39,085 bases of DNA from Clostridiales bacterium (GTDB lineage: Bacteria > Bacillota > Clostridia > Christensenellales > JAISNN01), in the NCBI GenBank assembly GCA_031289755.1, contig JAITOU010000038.1:1-39085 (forward strand). Reading direction: 5' to 3'. The notes under the pieces are model-generated. The model was not told the DNA's origin. It saw only the letters and a list, made by a program, of their open reading frames with translations, and did no database searches. This document shows, piece after piece, positions 16,095 to 24,100 of this stretch (positions are counted from its first letter, which is position 1; each line of letters begins with the position of its first letter). Position numbers and translations under genes: made by a program.

Positions 16095-17726
16095 TTAATT
16101 TTTACCCGATTTGAGCTCCTTATTATATAGATACTCTCTGTCCTGATTTTTTAGATACCATTCCGCCGTTGTGAACAATCTCTTGACGGGGTTTTTGGGG
16201 TCGGCGACTGCGGCTTCGGCATAGTTGACGTCGAGCGCGTCTACGATTTGATAAAAATCTCCGAGCCGTTCCAAAAACTCTTTGTAGTCGCCTATATCGT
16301 CGCTCCACGCCCTTTCGGCGGCGGCGGTCATGCGCGGAAAAAGCTGAAATTCCAATTTGTCGGTATTGCCTATCCATTCCGTCCACAGCGCGCCCTCTAC
16401 TCCGACGATATTTTTTGCATATGCTTCCGTAATGCCTTCGATAAACGGCGTAAAGGCGAAGGTGTTTTTTAACGGGTACTGCGAATACGGCATATCAAAA
16501 TAAAAGGACCGGTGCTTACTCATAATGACCTTGCCGCCGTTCTTTAAGTATTCCGGTACGTTAGGGTCGGCACGCGGCGTCCAATATTGTATCAGGACGC
16601 TGTTGTCGAGATTATGCCCTTGCAGGACTTCGTTCCATGCGATGAGCTTTTTGCCCTTGCTTTTGACATATTCGTTGACTTTATTAATGAAATATCCCTG
16701 TAATTGCTTGGTGTTTTGCAAGCTTTGTTCTTGCATAAGGCGTTGACAATCGGGACACGTCTCCCATTCCGCCTTAGGGGCTTCGTCGCCGCCTATATGA
16801 AAATACCCGAACGGAAACAATTCGCATATCTCGTCTATGACGCCGTACACAAAGTCAAAGGTGGTCTTTTTGCCTATGCACGCGCTGCGGTTCCAATCCT
16901 TTATTCCGTGCGTCATCGGATAATATCCGCCGAAAAACCACGACACCTCTACCTTTTTGTCACGGCAGGCAAGGTGTCCGTAGGACGCGAAAGCCGCCGC
17001 AAAATGCGCCGGCATATCAATCTCCGGCACGATATTTATGCCGCGCAGAGCGGCATAGGCTACTATATCCTTTATATCGTCCTGTGTGTAATAGCCGGAG
17101 TGCGGAGTACCGTCGTCGTCGTTTTTCTTCCAGCCGTGTATATGCGTTTTTTCTCTCTTGCTTCCGATTTCGGTCAAGAGCGGATATTTTTTTATTTCTA
17201 TTCTCCAACCTTGGTCGTCGGTGAGATGAAGGTGCAATACGTTTAATTTGTGCAGCAGCATAAGGTCTATGATTTTTTTTACGCTGCCGACCGTATAAAA
17301 GTGCCTTGCCACGTCCAACAACAGTCCGCGCCAAGCTCTGTCGGGAGAGTCGGAGATGTCTGCACATTCGATAATATATTTCTTATTTGCCGCCGCCGTA
17401 TCTGCCTTAGCTGCGATACGCAGGGTCTGAACGGCATACAACGCTCCGCTCGTGTCCGACGCCTTTATGAGTATTCCGTCCTTTGAAATCTTTAAGTCAT
17501 ACCCTTCCGTCGGGATTTTTTCGTCATAAATTATCCTTAACGACGGTGCGGATGCGTCTTCCGTTAAGGATAAATTGTTGATATCTAATTTATCCAAAAA
17601 CGTACCGTCAATGACCTGACGTATTGTTTTGAAAGCGTCGCCGATAAACAGGCTTTTTAACGAACGCAAATCGAATTTCTCTCCGCTTGCTTTGTCGATT
17701 TTTTTGAGCTTAGGAATAATGTTCAT
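16095..17726 (-). CDS. Beta-N-acetylhexosaminidase, GH20 family
   Basis: 543 residues. An N-terminal GH20b-like domain (about 1-125) is followed by the (beta/alpha)8 barrel. Visible motifs are RGLLLDVARHF, LHLHLTDDQGWRIEIKKYP, EIDMPAH and the catalytic pair D314-E315 in FHIGGDEAPK. GH20 enzymes remove terminal GlcNAc or GalNAc by substrate-assisted catalysis. No signal peptide is present, so it should act in the cytoplasm on imported chitobiose-like sugars or recycled wall fragments. The start at 17726 has AGGAGAT upstream. It lies 21 bases after the APH-like gene, across a (TAAA)n run at 17741-17758, so the two are co-transcribed. No sugar transporter is adjacent. Confidence 0.95.
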   Translation of the reverse strand: MNIIPKLKKIDKASGEKFDLRSLKSLFIGDAFKTIRQVIDGTFLDKLDINNLSLTEDASAPSLRIIYDEKIPTEGYDLKISKDGILIKASDTSGALYAVQTLRIAAKADTAAANKKYIIECADISDSPDRAWRGLLLDVARHFYTVGSVKKIIDLMLLHKLNVLHLHLTDDQGWRIEIKKYPLLTEIGSKREKTHIHGWKKNDDDGTPHSGYYTQDDIKDIVAYAALRGINIVPEIDMPAHFAAAFASYGHLACRDKKVEVSWFFGGYYPMTHGIKDWNRSACIGKKTTFDFVYGVIDEICELFPFGYFHIGGDEAPKAEWETCPDCQRLMQEQSLQNTKQLQGYFINKVNEYVKSKGKKLIAWNEVLQGHNLDNSVLIQYWTPRADPNVPEYLKNGGKVIMSKHRSFYFDMPYSQYPLKNTFAFTPFIEGITEAYAKNIVGVEGALWTEWIGNTDKLEFQLFPRMTAAAERAWSDDIGDYKEFLERLGDFYQIVDALDVNYAEAAVADPKNPVKRLFTTAEWYLKNQDREYLYNKELKSGKN

Positions 17727-17747
17727 GCCGTATCTCCTGATATTTAT

Positions 17748-18665
17748 TTATTTATTTGATAACCCTTTGTATTCGTCTACCAATTTTTTTATTTTTATTA
17801 TATGTTTTTCTTCCAATCTCAAAACCGCAAGATGATGTCTAAGCTCCAAAAACAGCTTATAAAAGGCGGATTTTTTTTCAAAATTGTCCGAAACCTTGAC
17901 CTTAGACTTGTAAAGCGCGAGCAGTCCGAGCTGTCTGCCGTTCAGGACGTCAAGCTGATGCAGCGCAAATTCTCTATCAGCAAAGCCGGCGGCGAACGGG
18001 TCTATAACGCCTGTGATTTTATCCTTGATTTTAAAGATATTTCTCGTATTGTATTCGCCGTGAATAAGCTCCGGCTTGATACCGTCCGGGATTACGGCGT
18101 CCATTTCCGAATTTATTTCCTTTATTTCATTATACAGTACGACCATGTCGGGGTTGTCCTTTTGAAGCACCTTTAAAGAAAGCAGAATATTGTCTATAAT
18201 AGCTTGAAGGTATTCCTTCCATTCGGCATACTGCTTGCCGCCTATCTCCCCGAAGGTGTCGTTTGTCACGTCGTGCCAGCTTATCATATTGTCGATTATC
18301 TGTTCGGCAAGAGCTTGCTTGTATTTTTCGGGAATTTTTTTGAAGGTATCGACTCGCCTGCCCGATATCTTTTCCATGATTATCGCGTCGTAGTCGGATT
18401 CGGTCGTCTTGGTGACAAAACGGTAGATTTCGGGAAGCTTAACCCGAGCGTATTTTCTCAAAACCTCTATCTGACGGCATTCAAGCTCGCCCATATTGTT
18501 GAGCAAATGTAATTTAACTATGACAACAAAGGGCTTCACGCGCATTTTGACCTCAAAAACACGCCCGTAAAATCCGCCGCCGAGATATTTTATCCGCATC
18601 AGCCTTTCGCCGTAGACCGAAACGACTACTTGCTTGACGTATTCGGCATAACCCTCATTATTCAT
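17748..18665 (-). CDS. Aminoglycoside phosphotransferase-fold (APH/choline kinase-like) protein
   Basis: 305 residues with a kinase-like fold. The N lobe has a Gly-rich loop (YLGGGFYGRVFEV) and a candidate ATP-binding Lys in VVIVKLHLL. The C lobe has IHGEYNTRNIF, matching the Brenner motif HGDxxxxN with Asp replaced by Glu (E204), then VIDPFAAGFADREF carrying the metal-binding Asp D222. Family members phosphorylate small molecules such as aminoglycosides, choline, sugars or nucleosides; this substrate is unknown. The Asp-to-Glu change at the catalytic base may lower or alter activity. The ATG at 18665 follows AAGGAG by seven bases; an upstream ATG at 18707 lacks such a site. Co-transcription with a GH20 enzyme hints at amino-sugar phosphorylation, but that is only a guess. 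Confidence 0.82.
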   Translation of the reverse strand: MNNEGYAEYVKQVVVSVYGERLMRIKYLGGGFYGRVFEVKMRVKPFVVIVKLHLLNNMGELECRQIEVLRKYARVKLPEIYRFVTKTTESDYDAIIMEKISGRRVDTFKKIPEKYKQALAEQIIDNMISWHDVTNDTFGEIGGKQYAEWKEYLQAIIDNILLSLKVLQKDNPDMVVLYNEIKEINSEMDAVIPDGIKPELIHGEYNTRNIFKIKDKITGVIDPFAAGFADREFALHQLDVLNGRQLGLLALYKSKVKVSDNFEKKSAFYKLFLELRHHLAVLRLEEKHIIKIKKLVDEYKGLSNK

Positions 18666-18719
18666 AGATTTTCTCCTTATATTTTGCCTTAGCGATAAAA
18701 ATCGCATTCTTCCTTATAT

Positions 18720-18748
18720 ATTATACCATACAAAAAAACAAATTTCAA
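18720..18748 (-). promoter_or_regulatory. Promoter of the APH-like/GH20 unit
   Basis: On the minus strand, TTGAAA (18748-18743), a 17-bp spacer ending TGG, and TATAAT (18725-18720). Confidence 0.8.
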
Positions 18749-18852
18749 CAGAAAGGCTACATTTTACTTGCGGACAAAAAAAGTCACTCAAACGGCGTCG
18801 GGCAAAGCAAAGTCCTAACTGTAAGAAAGTGTCTTAAAATCAAGAAATAGCA

Positions 18853-18881
18853 TTGACTAAAATCCGGCTATATGGTACGAT
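18853..18881 (+). promoter_or_regulatory. nrdG promoter placing the start site at the ATG
   Basis: TTGACT (18853-18858), a 17-bp spacer ending TGG, and TACGAT (18876-18881). The -10 ends only six bases before the nrdG ATG at 18888, so the expected transcription start coincides with the start codon. No Shine-Dalgarno sequence precedes the ATG. Confidence 0.55.
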
Positions 18882-18887
18882 AATGGC

Positions 18888-19574
18888 ATGAAAATTTACG
18901 GGCTTCAAAAGCTTTCCTTATTGGATTTCCCCGACAAAATGAGCTGCACGGTTTTTACCGGCGGCTGTAATTTTCGTTGTCCTTTTTGTCACAATTCCGC
19001 GCTTGTGGACGGTCAAAGACCGCAAATTATCGGCGAAGACGCCTTTTTTGACTTTCTAAAAAGCCGCGTCGGGCTGTTAGACGGCGTGTGCGTAACGGGC
19101 GGCGAACCGCTCCTAAACGGCGATATCGATGTGTTTTTTAAAAAAATCAAGGCTTCGGGCTACGCCGTCAAGCTCGACACAAACGGCTCGTTTCCCGACC
19201 TGCTCAAAGCCTTAGCCGGACAAAACCTTATCGACTACGTCGCTATGGATATCAAAAATTCGCCCGAAAACTATTCTAAATCGGCGGGAGCGCCTTGCGA
19301 TACGGACAAAATCAAGGAAAGCGCGGCATATTTGATGAACGGAAGCCTTCCCTTTGAATTTCGCACGACTATGGTCAAAGAATTTAACACGTTAAAGGAC
19401 GCCGAGATTATCGGCAAATGGCTCGAAGGCGGAGAGAAATATTTCCTGCAATATTTTCGCCCGTCCGAAAATACTATAATGCAAGGCTTTCACCCCCTTA
19501 CGGACGGCGAGATGAACGAAGCCCTGAACATCTTAAAAAAATACATTCCGGACACGCGTATAAGGGGTGCTTAA
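18888..19574 (+). CDS. nrdG: Anaerobic ribonucleoside-triphosphate reductase activating protein (radical SAM)
   Basis: 228 residues. The radical-SAM cluster motif CNFRCPFC gives C27, C31 and C34, the Cx3Cx2C that binds a 4Fe-4S cluster and SAM. GVCVTGGEPL matches the GGE SAM-binding motif. The protein uses SAM cleavage to install the glycyl radical on NrdD in the cytoplasm under anaerobic conditions. The N terminus KIYGLQKLSLLDFPDKMSCTVF is typical of this family and supports the ATG at 18888, although no ribosome binding site is visible. It lies 346 bases before nrdD and is transcribed from its own promoter; in many genomes nrdG follows nrdD instead. Confidence 0.93.
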   Translation: MKIYGLQKLSLLDFPDKMSCTVFTGGCNFRCPFCHNSALVDGQRPQIIGEDAFFDFLKSRVGLLDGVCVTGGEPLLNGDIDVFFKKIKASGYAVKLDTNGSFPDLLKALAGQNLIDYVAMDIKNSPENYSKSAGAPCDTDKIKESAAYLMNGSLPFEFRTTMVKEFNTLKDAEIIGKWLEGGEKYFLQYFRPSENTIMQGFHPLTDGEMNEALNILKKYIPDTRIRGA

Positions 19575-19705
19575 AAACAAATAAATATATCGGCTTTTTT
19601 ATGGATATTCGTATATATTTATCTGATTATAATAATTAATCGGCAAAAAACGCCTAAAAAAGAGTGTTTTTATATACTTTCCGTATGTAAAGCACTTGCC
19701 CGAAA

Positions 19706-19753
19706 CAACTATATTTTGTGTGTAGCTTAAAAATTTTACACAATATATTGTTT
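19706..19753 (+). promoter_or_regulatory. Pair of NrdR boxes upstream of nrdD
   Basis: CAACTATATTTTGTGT (19706-19721) and ACACAATATATTGTTT (19738-19753) match the known NrdR consensus acaCwAtATaTwgTgt at 13 and 15 of 16 positions. Their centres are 32 bp apart, about three helical turns, as in established NrdR operators. They end seven bases before the -35 of the nrdD promoter, so dATP-bound NrdR would repress nrdD-trxB. No nrdR gene is in this window. Confidence 0.85.
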
Positions 19754-19759
19754 TTCCCC

Positions 19760-19788
19760 TTGACAACGGCTTTTTTTTGTATTATAAT
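19760..19788 (+). promoter_or_regulatory. Consensus promoter of nrdD
   Basis: TTGACA (19760-19765), a 17-bp spacer and TATAAT (19783-19788) are a perfect sigma-A promoter. The leader is about 125 bases and ends in AAGGAG (19906-19911), nine bases before the nrdD ATG. A weak stem-loop for the nrdG transcript lies at about 19645-19672. Confidence 0.9.
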
Positions 19789-19920
19789 AAGCGAACAAAC
19801 TTTTTCCGCCGTTATCGAAGCCGCCGTTTAAGTCCGCAGTGATTTAACCATTGATTTCTGTTTTTGGGGCAAAAGTAATTCCGAATGTATCAAAAGTATA
19901 ATTTCAAGGAGAACAAAATT

Positions 19921-22332
19921 ATGTACAGTGTCATCAAAAGAGACGGCGAAGTAACAGATTTCAACATTTCAAAAATCAGCGCGGCGATAACAAAGGCTTT
20001 TGAGGCGCAAAACAAGAATTTTCATCCTTCCGTCATCGACCTGCTCGCTCTGAACGTCACGGCGGATTTCGCTCCAAAAATCAAAAACGACACGGTGTCT
20101 GTCGAAGACATACAAGACAGCGTCGAATCCGTCCTTATAAAGGGCGGTTACAGCGACGTCGCCAAGGCTTACATTCTCTACCGCAAGCAGCGCGAAAAAA
20201 TCCGCAACATGAAATCCACCTTTCTCGATTACAAAAAAATCGTAGACAGCTACGTCAACATCACCGATTGGCGCGTCAAAGAAAACTCTACGGTTACTTA
20301 TTCGGTAGGCGGACTGATATTAAACAATTCGGGAGCTATAACGGCGAACTATTGGCTATCCGAGATATACGACGAAGATATTGCAAACGCTCACCGCAAC
20401 GCCGACATTCATCTCCACGACCTTTCCATGCTGACGGGCTATTGCGCGGGCTGGTCTTTGAAACAACTAATCGAAGAAGGCTTGGGCGGCGTTTCGAGCA
20501 AAATCACTTCTTCGCCCGCAAGTCACCTTGCTTCGCTTTGCAACCAAATGGTCAACTTTCTCGGCATTATGCAAAACGAATGGGCGGGCGCGCAAGCCTT
20601 TTCTTCCTTTGACACATATCTTGCGCCCTTTGTCAAGGTCGACAATCTCTCCTACCGCGAAGTTAAAAAAGCAATAGAGTCCTTTATCTTCGGCGTCAAC
20701 ACACCGAGCCGTTGGGGTACGCAAGCTCCTTTCTCTAATATCACTCTCGATTGGACCGTTCCGGGCGACCTTGCCGAGATCGACGCCATTGTCGGCGGCA
20801 AAAAAATGGATTTCAAATACAAAGACTGCAAAAAAGAAATGGATATGATAAACAAAGCCTTTATCGAAATCATGATAGAAGGCGACGCCAACGGCAGGGG
20901 TTTTCAATACCCTATCCCGACATACTCCATTACAAAGGATTTTGATTGGTCGGATACCGAAAACAACCGTCTTTTGTTTGAGATGACTTCCAAATACGGC
21001 ACTCCTTATTTTTCTAATTACATCAACAGCGACATGGAACCGAGCGACGTCAGAAGTATGTGCTGCCGCCTGCGCCTTGACCTGAGAGAGCTGCGCAAAA
21101 AATCCGGCGGCTTCTTTGGCAGCGGCGAAAGCACGGGTTCGGTGGGCGTAGTGACTATCAATATGCCTAAGCTGGCATATCTATCCGATGACGAAGAGGA
21201 TTTTTACAAACGCCTTGACAAAATCATGAATATATCGGCGCGTTCGCTCAAAATCAAAAGGACGATTATAACAAAACTCTTAGACGAAGGGCTTTTCCCT
21301 TACACAAAACGCTATCTCGGCACTCTCGAAAATCATTTCTCGACGATAGGACTTGTCGGAATGAACGAAGCCGGCTTGAATGCAAAATGGATAAAAGCCG
21401 ACATGACCGACAAGAGAACGCAGGACTTTTCTAAGCAGGTTCTCATTCATATGAGAAACCGCCTGAGCGAATACCAAGAACAATACGGCGACCTGTACAA
21501 TCTCGAAGCCACTCCTGCGGAGTCCACTTCTTATAGGTTGGCAAAGCACGACGTAGAACAATATCCCGACATCGTCACGGCTTCAAAGCCTGGCGAAACG
21601 CCTTATTATACAAACAGCTCTCATCTGCCCGTCGGCTTTACCGACGACATCTTTTCAGCACTCGAAATACAGGACGGCTTGCAAACGCTTTATACATCGG
21701 GAACGGTCTTTCACGCGTTTTTGGGCGAGAAGCTTCCCGAATGGAAGGCGGCGTCCGCGCTTGTACGCAAAATAGCCGAAAGATTTACTCTGCCTTATTA
21801 CACCCTGTCGCCGACCTATTCCATTTGCCGCGAACACGGTTATCTGCCGGGCGAAAAACACGAATGCCCGAAATGCGGTCAAACGACGGAAATATACAGC
21901 AGAATAACGGGTTATTACCGCCCCGTTCACAATTGGAACGACGGCAAATCCAAAGAATTCAAAGACCGCAAGGTATACAATGTCGCCGGAGCGCAAATCA
22001 ACAATGCCGACGTAATAGCCGAAGCCTGCGCCTGCGCGCAAGACACCGCACCAAAGCCGCAATACCATTTAAAGCCCGGTGCGCCGCATCTCTTATTCAC
22101 GACAAAGACCTGCCCGAATTGTAAAATCGCGCATAAGTATCTGACCGAAAACAACATACCGTTCGAGATAATAGACGCGGACGAAAACGAAGAGCTCGTC
22201 ATACAGTACGGCATAAGACAAGCCCCGACCTTGATAGTCAACGACAGCGGCAGCTTCAAAAAGTTTACCAACGCTTCCGCCATACGCGCCTTTGCCGACG
22301 AACAAGCCGCCGTACCCGCGGCGCAAGCATAG
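19921..22332 (+). CDS. nrdD: Anaerobic (class III) ribonucleotide reductase with fused C-terminal redoxin domain
   Basis: 803 residues. Residues about 3-92 are an ATP-cone (IKRDGEVTDFNISKI). The ten-stranded barrel follows, with active-site cysteine candidates C175 (LTGYCAGW) and C381/C382 (MCCRLRL). The zinc site is C636xxH639 with C649/C652. The glycyl radical site is G664 in RITGYYRPVHNW. After this normal end there is an extra segment: ACACAQD (C703, C705), a Pro-rich linker, then from about 722 a glutaredoxin/thioredoxin-like domain. That domain has CPNC (C731, C734) and a cis-Pro motif QAPTLIV (P769). NrdD makes dNTPs from NTPs without oxygen. The built-in redoxin suggests thiol rather than formate reduction. 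The ATG at 19921 has AAGGAG upstream; an in-frame ATG at 19885 lacks one. Confidence 0.95.
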   Translation: MYSVIKRDGEVTDFNISKISAAITKAFEAQNKNFHPSVIDLLALNVTADFAPKIKNDTVSVEDIQDSVESVLIKGGYSDVAKAYILYRKQREKIRNMKSTFLDYKKIVDSYVNITDWRVKENSTVTYSVGGLILNNSGAITANYWLSEIYDEDIANAHRNADIHLHDLSMLTGYCAGWSLKQLIEEGLGGVSSKITSSPASHLASLCNQMVNFLGIMQNEWAGAQAFSSFDTYLAPFVKVDNLSYREVKKAIESFIFGVNTPSRWGTQAPFSNITLDWTVPGDLAEIDAIVGGKKMDFKYKDCKKEMDMINKAFIEIMIEGDANGRGFQYPIPTYSITKDFDWSDTENNRLLFEMTSKYGTPYFSNYINSDMEPSDVRSMCCRLRLDLRELRKKSGGFFGSGESTGSVGVVTINMPKLAYLSDDEEDFYKRLDKIMNISARSLKIKRTIITKLLDEGLFPYTKRYLGTLENHFSTIGLVGMNEAGLNAKWIKADMTDKRTQDFSKQVLIHMRNRLSEYQEQYGDLYNLEATPAESTSYRLAKHDVEQYPDIVTASKPGETPYYTNSSHLPVGFTDDIFSALEIQDGLQTLYTSGTVFHAFLGEKLPEWKAASALVRKIAERFTLPYYTLSPTYSICREHGYLPGEKHECPKCGQTTEIYSRITGYYRPVHNWNDGKSKEFKDRKVYNVAGAQINNADVIAEACACAQDTAPKPQYHLKPGAPHLLFTTKTCPNCKIAHKYLTENNIPFEIIDADENEELVIQYGIRQAPTLIVNDSGSFKKFTNASAIRAFADEQAAVPAAQA

Positions 22333-22435
22333 ATAAACGGTGCGCCGACCGCACATAAAAATGGTGTCTTGCCACGCCAAGCACAAATCTAAAACACTAC
22401 AAAACGGCGATATGCGCCTAAGTTGATACGAAATT

Positions 22436-23326
22436 ATGTATGATATAATAATAATAGGCGCAGGAACGGCAGGAATGACTGCGGCTCTCTACGCCGGACG
22501 CGCCGGAAAGAGCGTTTTGGTCATCGAAAAAGAAAGCGTCGGAGGACAGATAATCTATTCTCCGCGTGTCGAAAATTATCCCGGTATACGCAGTATAAGC
22601 GGAGCCGACTACGCCGTAGGCTTGTACGAACAGGCTTGCGCGCTCGGCGCGGAATTTCTCTTTGACGAGGTTGTATCGCTTAAAGACAACGGCGAAGACA
22701 AAACCGTCACCGCAGGACAAAAAGAATATAAATCCAAAAGCGTTATAATCGCATCGGGCGTGCGTCACAGACATCTCGGTATCGAATTTTTGGGCGAAGG
22801 CGTTTCTTATTGCGCCGTCTGTGACGGAGCTTTTTATAAGGGCAAAGCCGTCGCCGTAGCCGGCGGAGGCAATACCGCCCTGTCGGACGCCTTGTTTTTG
22901 TCGAATATATGCAAAAAGGTATATCTCATTCACCGCCGTGACACCTTTCGCGGAGAAAAAAAGTCGGTTGAAATTTTGAGCAAAAAAGAAAACGTAGAAT
23001 TTGTACTTGAATCCAATATCACGGCTCTCAACGGAGCAGACACTCTGTCGGGCGTAACGGTCAAAAACAACAAAACGGGTATCGAAACCGCGCTTGCCGT
23101 CAATTGCCTTTTTGTCGCAGTCGGACAAGAACCGTCAAATGCGGTTTTTGCATCCGTAACGGCATTAGACGAGTCCGGCTTTATCATCGCTTCCGAAAAC
23201 TGCAAGACCTCCGCGTCCGGTATCTTTGCCGCAGGCGACTGCCGCACAAAGGACGTCCGACAGCTAACCACCGCCGCCGCCGACGGAGCAATCTCCGCTA
23301 TCGCGGCGTGTAATTATTCGGAATAA
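22436..23326 (+). CDS. trxB: Thioredoxin reductase-like flavoprotein
   Basis: 296 residues, close to the usual 305-320. It has the FAD-binding GAGTAGM near the N terminus, redox pair C126xxC129 (CAVCDGAF), NADPH-binding GGGNTA (143-148), HRRDTFRGEK, and the C-terminal FAD motif FAAGDCR followed by RQLTTAAADG. It would pass electrons from NADPH to a redoxin. It lies 103 bases after nrdD, which ends in a CPNC redoxin domain, so that domain is its likely partner. No strong ribosome binding site precedes the ATG at 22436, and no separate promoter was recognised, so co-transcription with nrdD is likely. A strong terminator follows. Other members reduce ferredoxin or alkyl hydroperoxide systems, so partner identity is inferred. 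Confidence 0.9.
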   Translation: MYDIIIIGAGTAGMTAALYAGRAGKSVLVIEKESVGGQIIYSPRVENYPGIRSISGADYAVGLYEQACALGAEFLFDEVVSLKDNGEDKTVTAGQKEYKSKSVIIASGVRHRHLGIEFLGEGVSYCAVCDGAFYKGKAVAVAGGGNTALSDALFLSNICKKVYLIHRRDTFRGEKKSVEILSKKENVEFVLESNITALNGADTLSGVTVKNNKTGIETALAVNCLFVAVGQEPSNAVFASVTALDESGFIIASENCKTSASGIFAAGDCRTKDVRQLTTAAADGAISAIAACNYSE

Positions 23327-23353
23327 TTATACGCCCTATATTAAGAAATAAAT

Positions 23354-23394
23354 AAACACCGCGTAAATGTCAAAAATTTACGCGGTGTTTTTAT
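23354..23394 (+). terminator. Intrinsic terminator after trxB
   Basis: A perfect 14-bp stem (23354-23367 with 23377-23390) with a 9-base loop is followed by TT and A/T-rich sequence. It lies 28 bases past the trxB stop codon and closes the nrdD-trxB unit. Confidence 0.9.
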
Positions 23395-23457
23395 GAGTAG
23401 ATAAAAATGAAAAAAGCTTATTGATATCACCGTATTTTCTAAACAAGATTTTTTGAT

Positions 23458-23625
23458 TAGACTTCTCGCAAAGCTAAATTTGTACAGATAAGGTATAGAT
23501 TGTTGTGTCTGCCGTGAATTTTCAAAACAGGCGCGTAGCCTAAGCTATGTTACCGTTTTGCTAAGTGCGGCAGACGCAAGAAGATATGCCTTAGCTTGCG
23601 CGAAGTTAGTTTTGCAAGAGGTCTA
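23458..23625. mobile_element. MITE-like foldback element, 168 bp, with TTGAT target duplication
   Basis: The ends read TAGACTTCTCGCAAAGCTAA and, on the other strand, TAGACCTCTTGCAAAACTAA, an imperfect terminal inverted repeat of about 25 bp (20 matches). The element is flanked on both sides by TTGAT (23453-23457 and 23626-23630), a 5-bp direct repeat expected from transposition. The interior also pairs: AAGGTATA with TATGCCTT, GTCTGCCG with CGGCAGAC, CAAAAC with GTTTTG. The whole element can therefore fold into one rod. No coding capacity was found. It is best read as a non-autonomous element moved by a transposase elsewhere; a structured RNA gene is the alternative. The remainder of the gap (23626-23770) holds a repeated TCAACAGGGG (23639, 23673) and a small TTCGGT/ACCGAA hairpin. 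Confidence 0.7.
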
Positions 23626-23770
23626 TTGATAAATAAAATCAACAGGGGGAAGATTTTAAATATCCCGTTCGGTCAACAGGGGTGAAAACCGAAACTCAAA
23701 AAAACCTTTTAGAAAACACGGTCATATCGATAAGCTCTCGCTTTGTCGTTATGGGCTGAGAATATGTTTC

Positions 23771-24067
23771 TTAGTTTTGCAAGCAATTTAACGTTTTAAA
23801 ATATTGCTCAAACCGCTCGGCGTATTGTCTGACGGCTTTTTTCTTGTTATACTCGACCGCGCCGCGACTCAAATACATAGAGCGTGCGGTCGCCCGAAAG
23901 GATTTTCCGTCCAAATAGAGAGCGCGCATTATGTCGCCGCCCGACGACATATCGGATTCTATACATTTGACCAAAAAATTTATTTTCTCGTTCATTCCTT
24001 TCTCTTTGAACGATTTGTCATTTCTGTATTCTTTCAATATTGCTTCTACAATCTTATCGCTTTCCAT
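23771..24067 (-). CDS. Small HTH-like protein of unknown function downstream of lexA
   Basis: 98 residues, charged and helical. The middle reads ALYLDGKSFRATARSMYLSRGAVEYNKKKAVRQYAERFEQYF, which looks like a helix-turn-helix of the sigma region 4 or phage ArpU type; this is only a resemblance. The start at 24067 has a modest GGGGG site, and the gene follows lexA by 33 bases on the same strand, so it probably responds to DNA damage with lexA. Its last codons and stop (TTGCAAAACTAA on the minus strand) match the end of the nearby foldback element over 13 bases. The C terminus may thus have been altered by an old insertion. No family is assigned. Confidence 0.65.
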   Translation of the reverse strand: MESDKIVEAILKEYRNDKSFKEKGMNEKINFLVKCIESDMSSGGDIMRALYLDGKSFRATARSMYLSRGAVEYNKKKAVRQYAERFEQYFKTLNCLQN

Positions 24068-24100
24068 ACAAACCCCCGTAAGGTGAAATATAAAAGTAAA

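Noticed and set aside
22418..23128. Minus-strand open frame (236 codons) opposite trxB
   Set aside because: trxB on the plus strand has all family motifs; the antisense product has none.
23458..23625. 6S RNA or another rod-shaped non-coding RNA
   Set aside because: The rod shape fits, but the exact 5-bp flanking duplication and terminal inverted repeats fit a transposed element better, and no promoter was seen.
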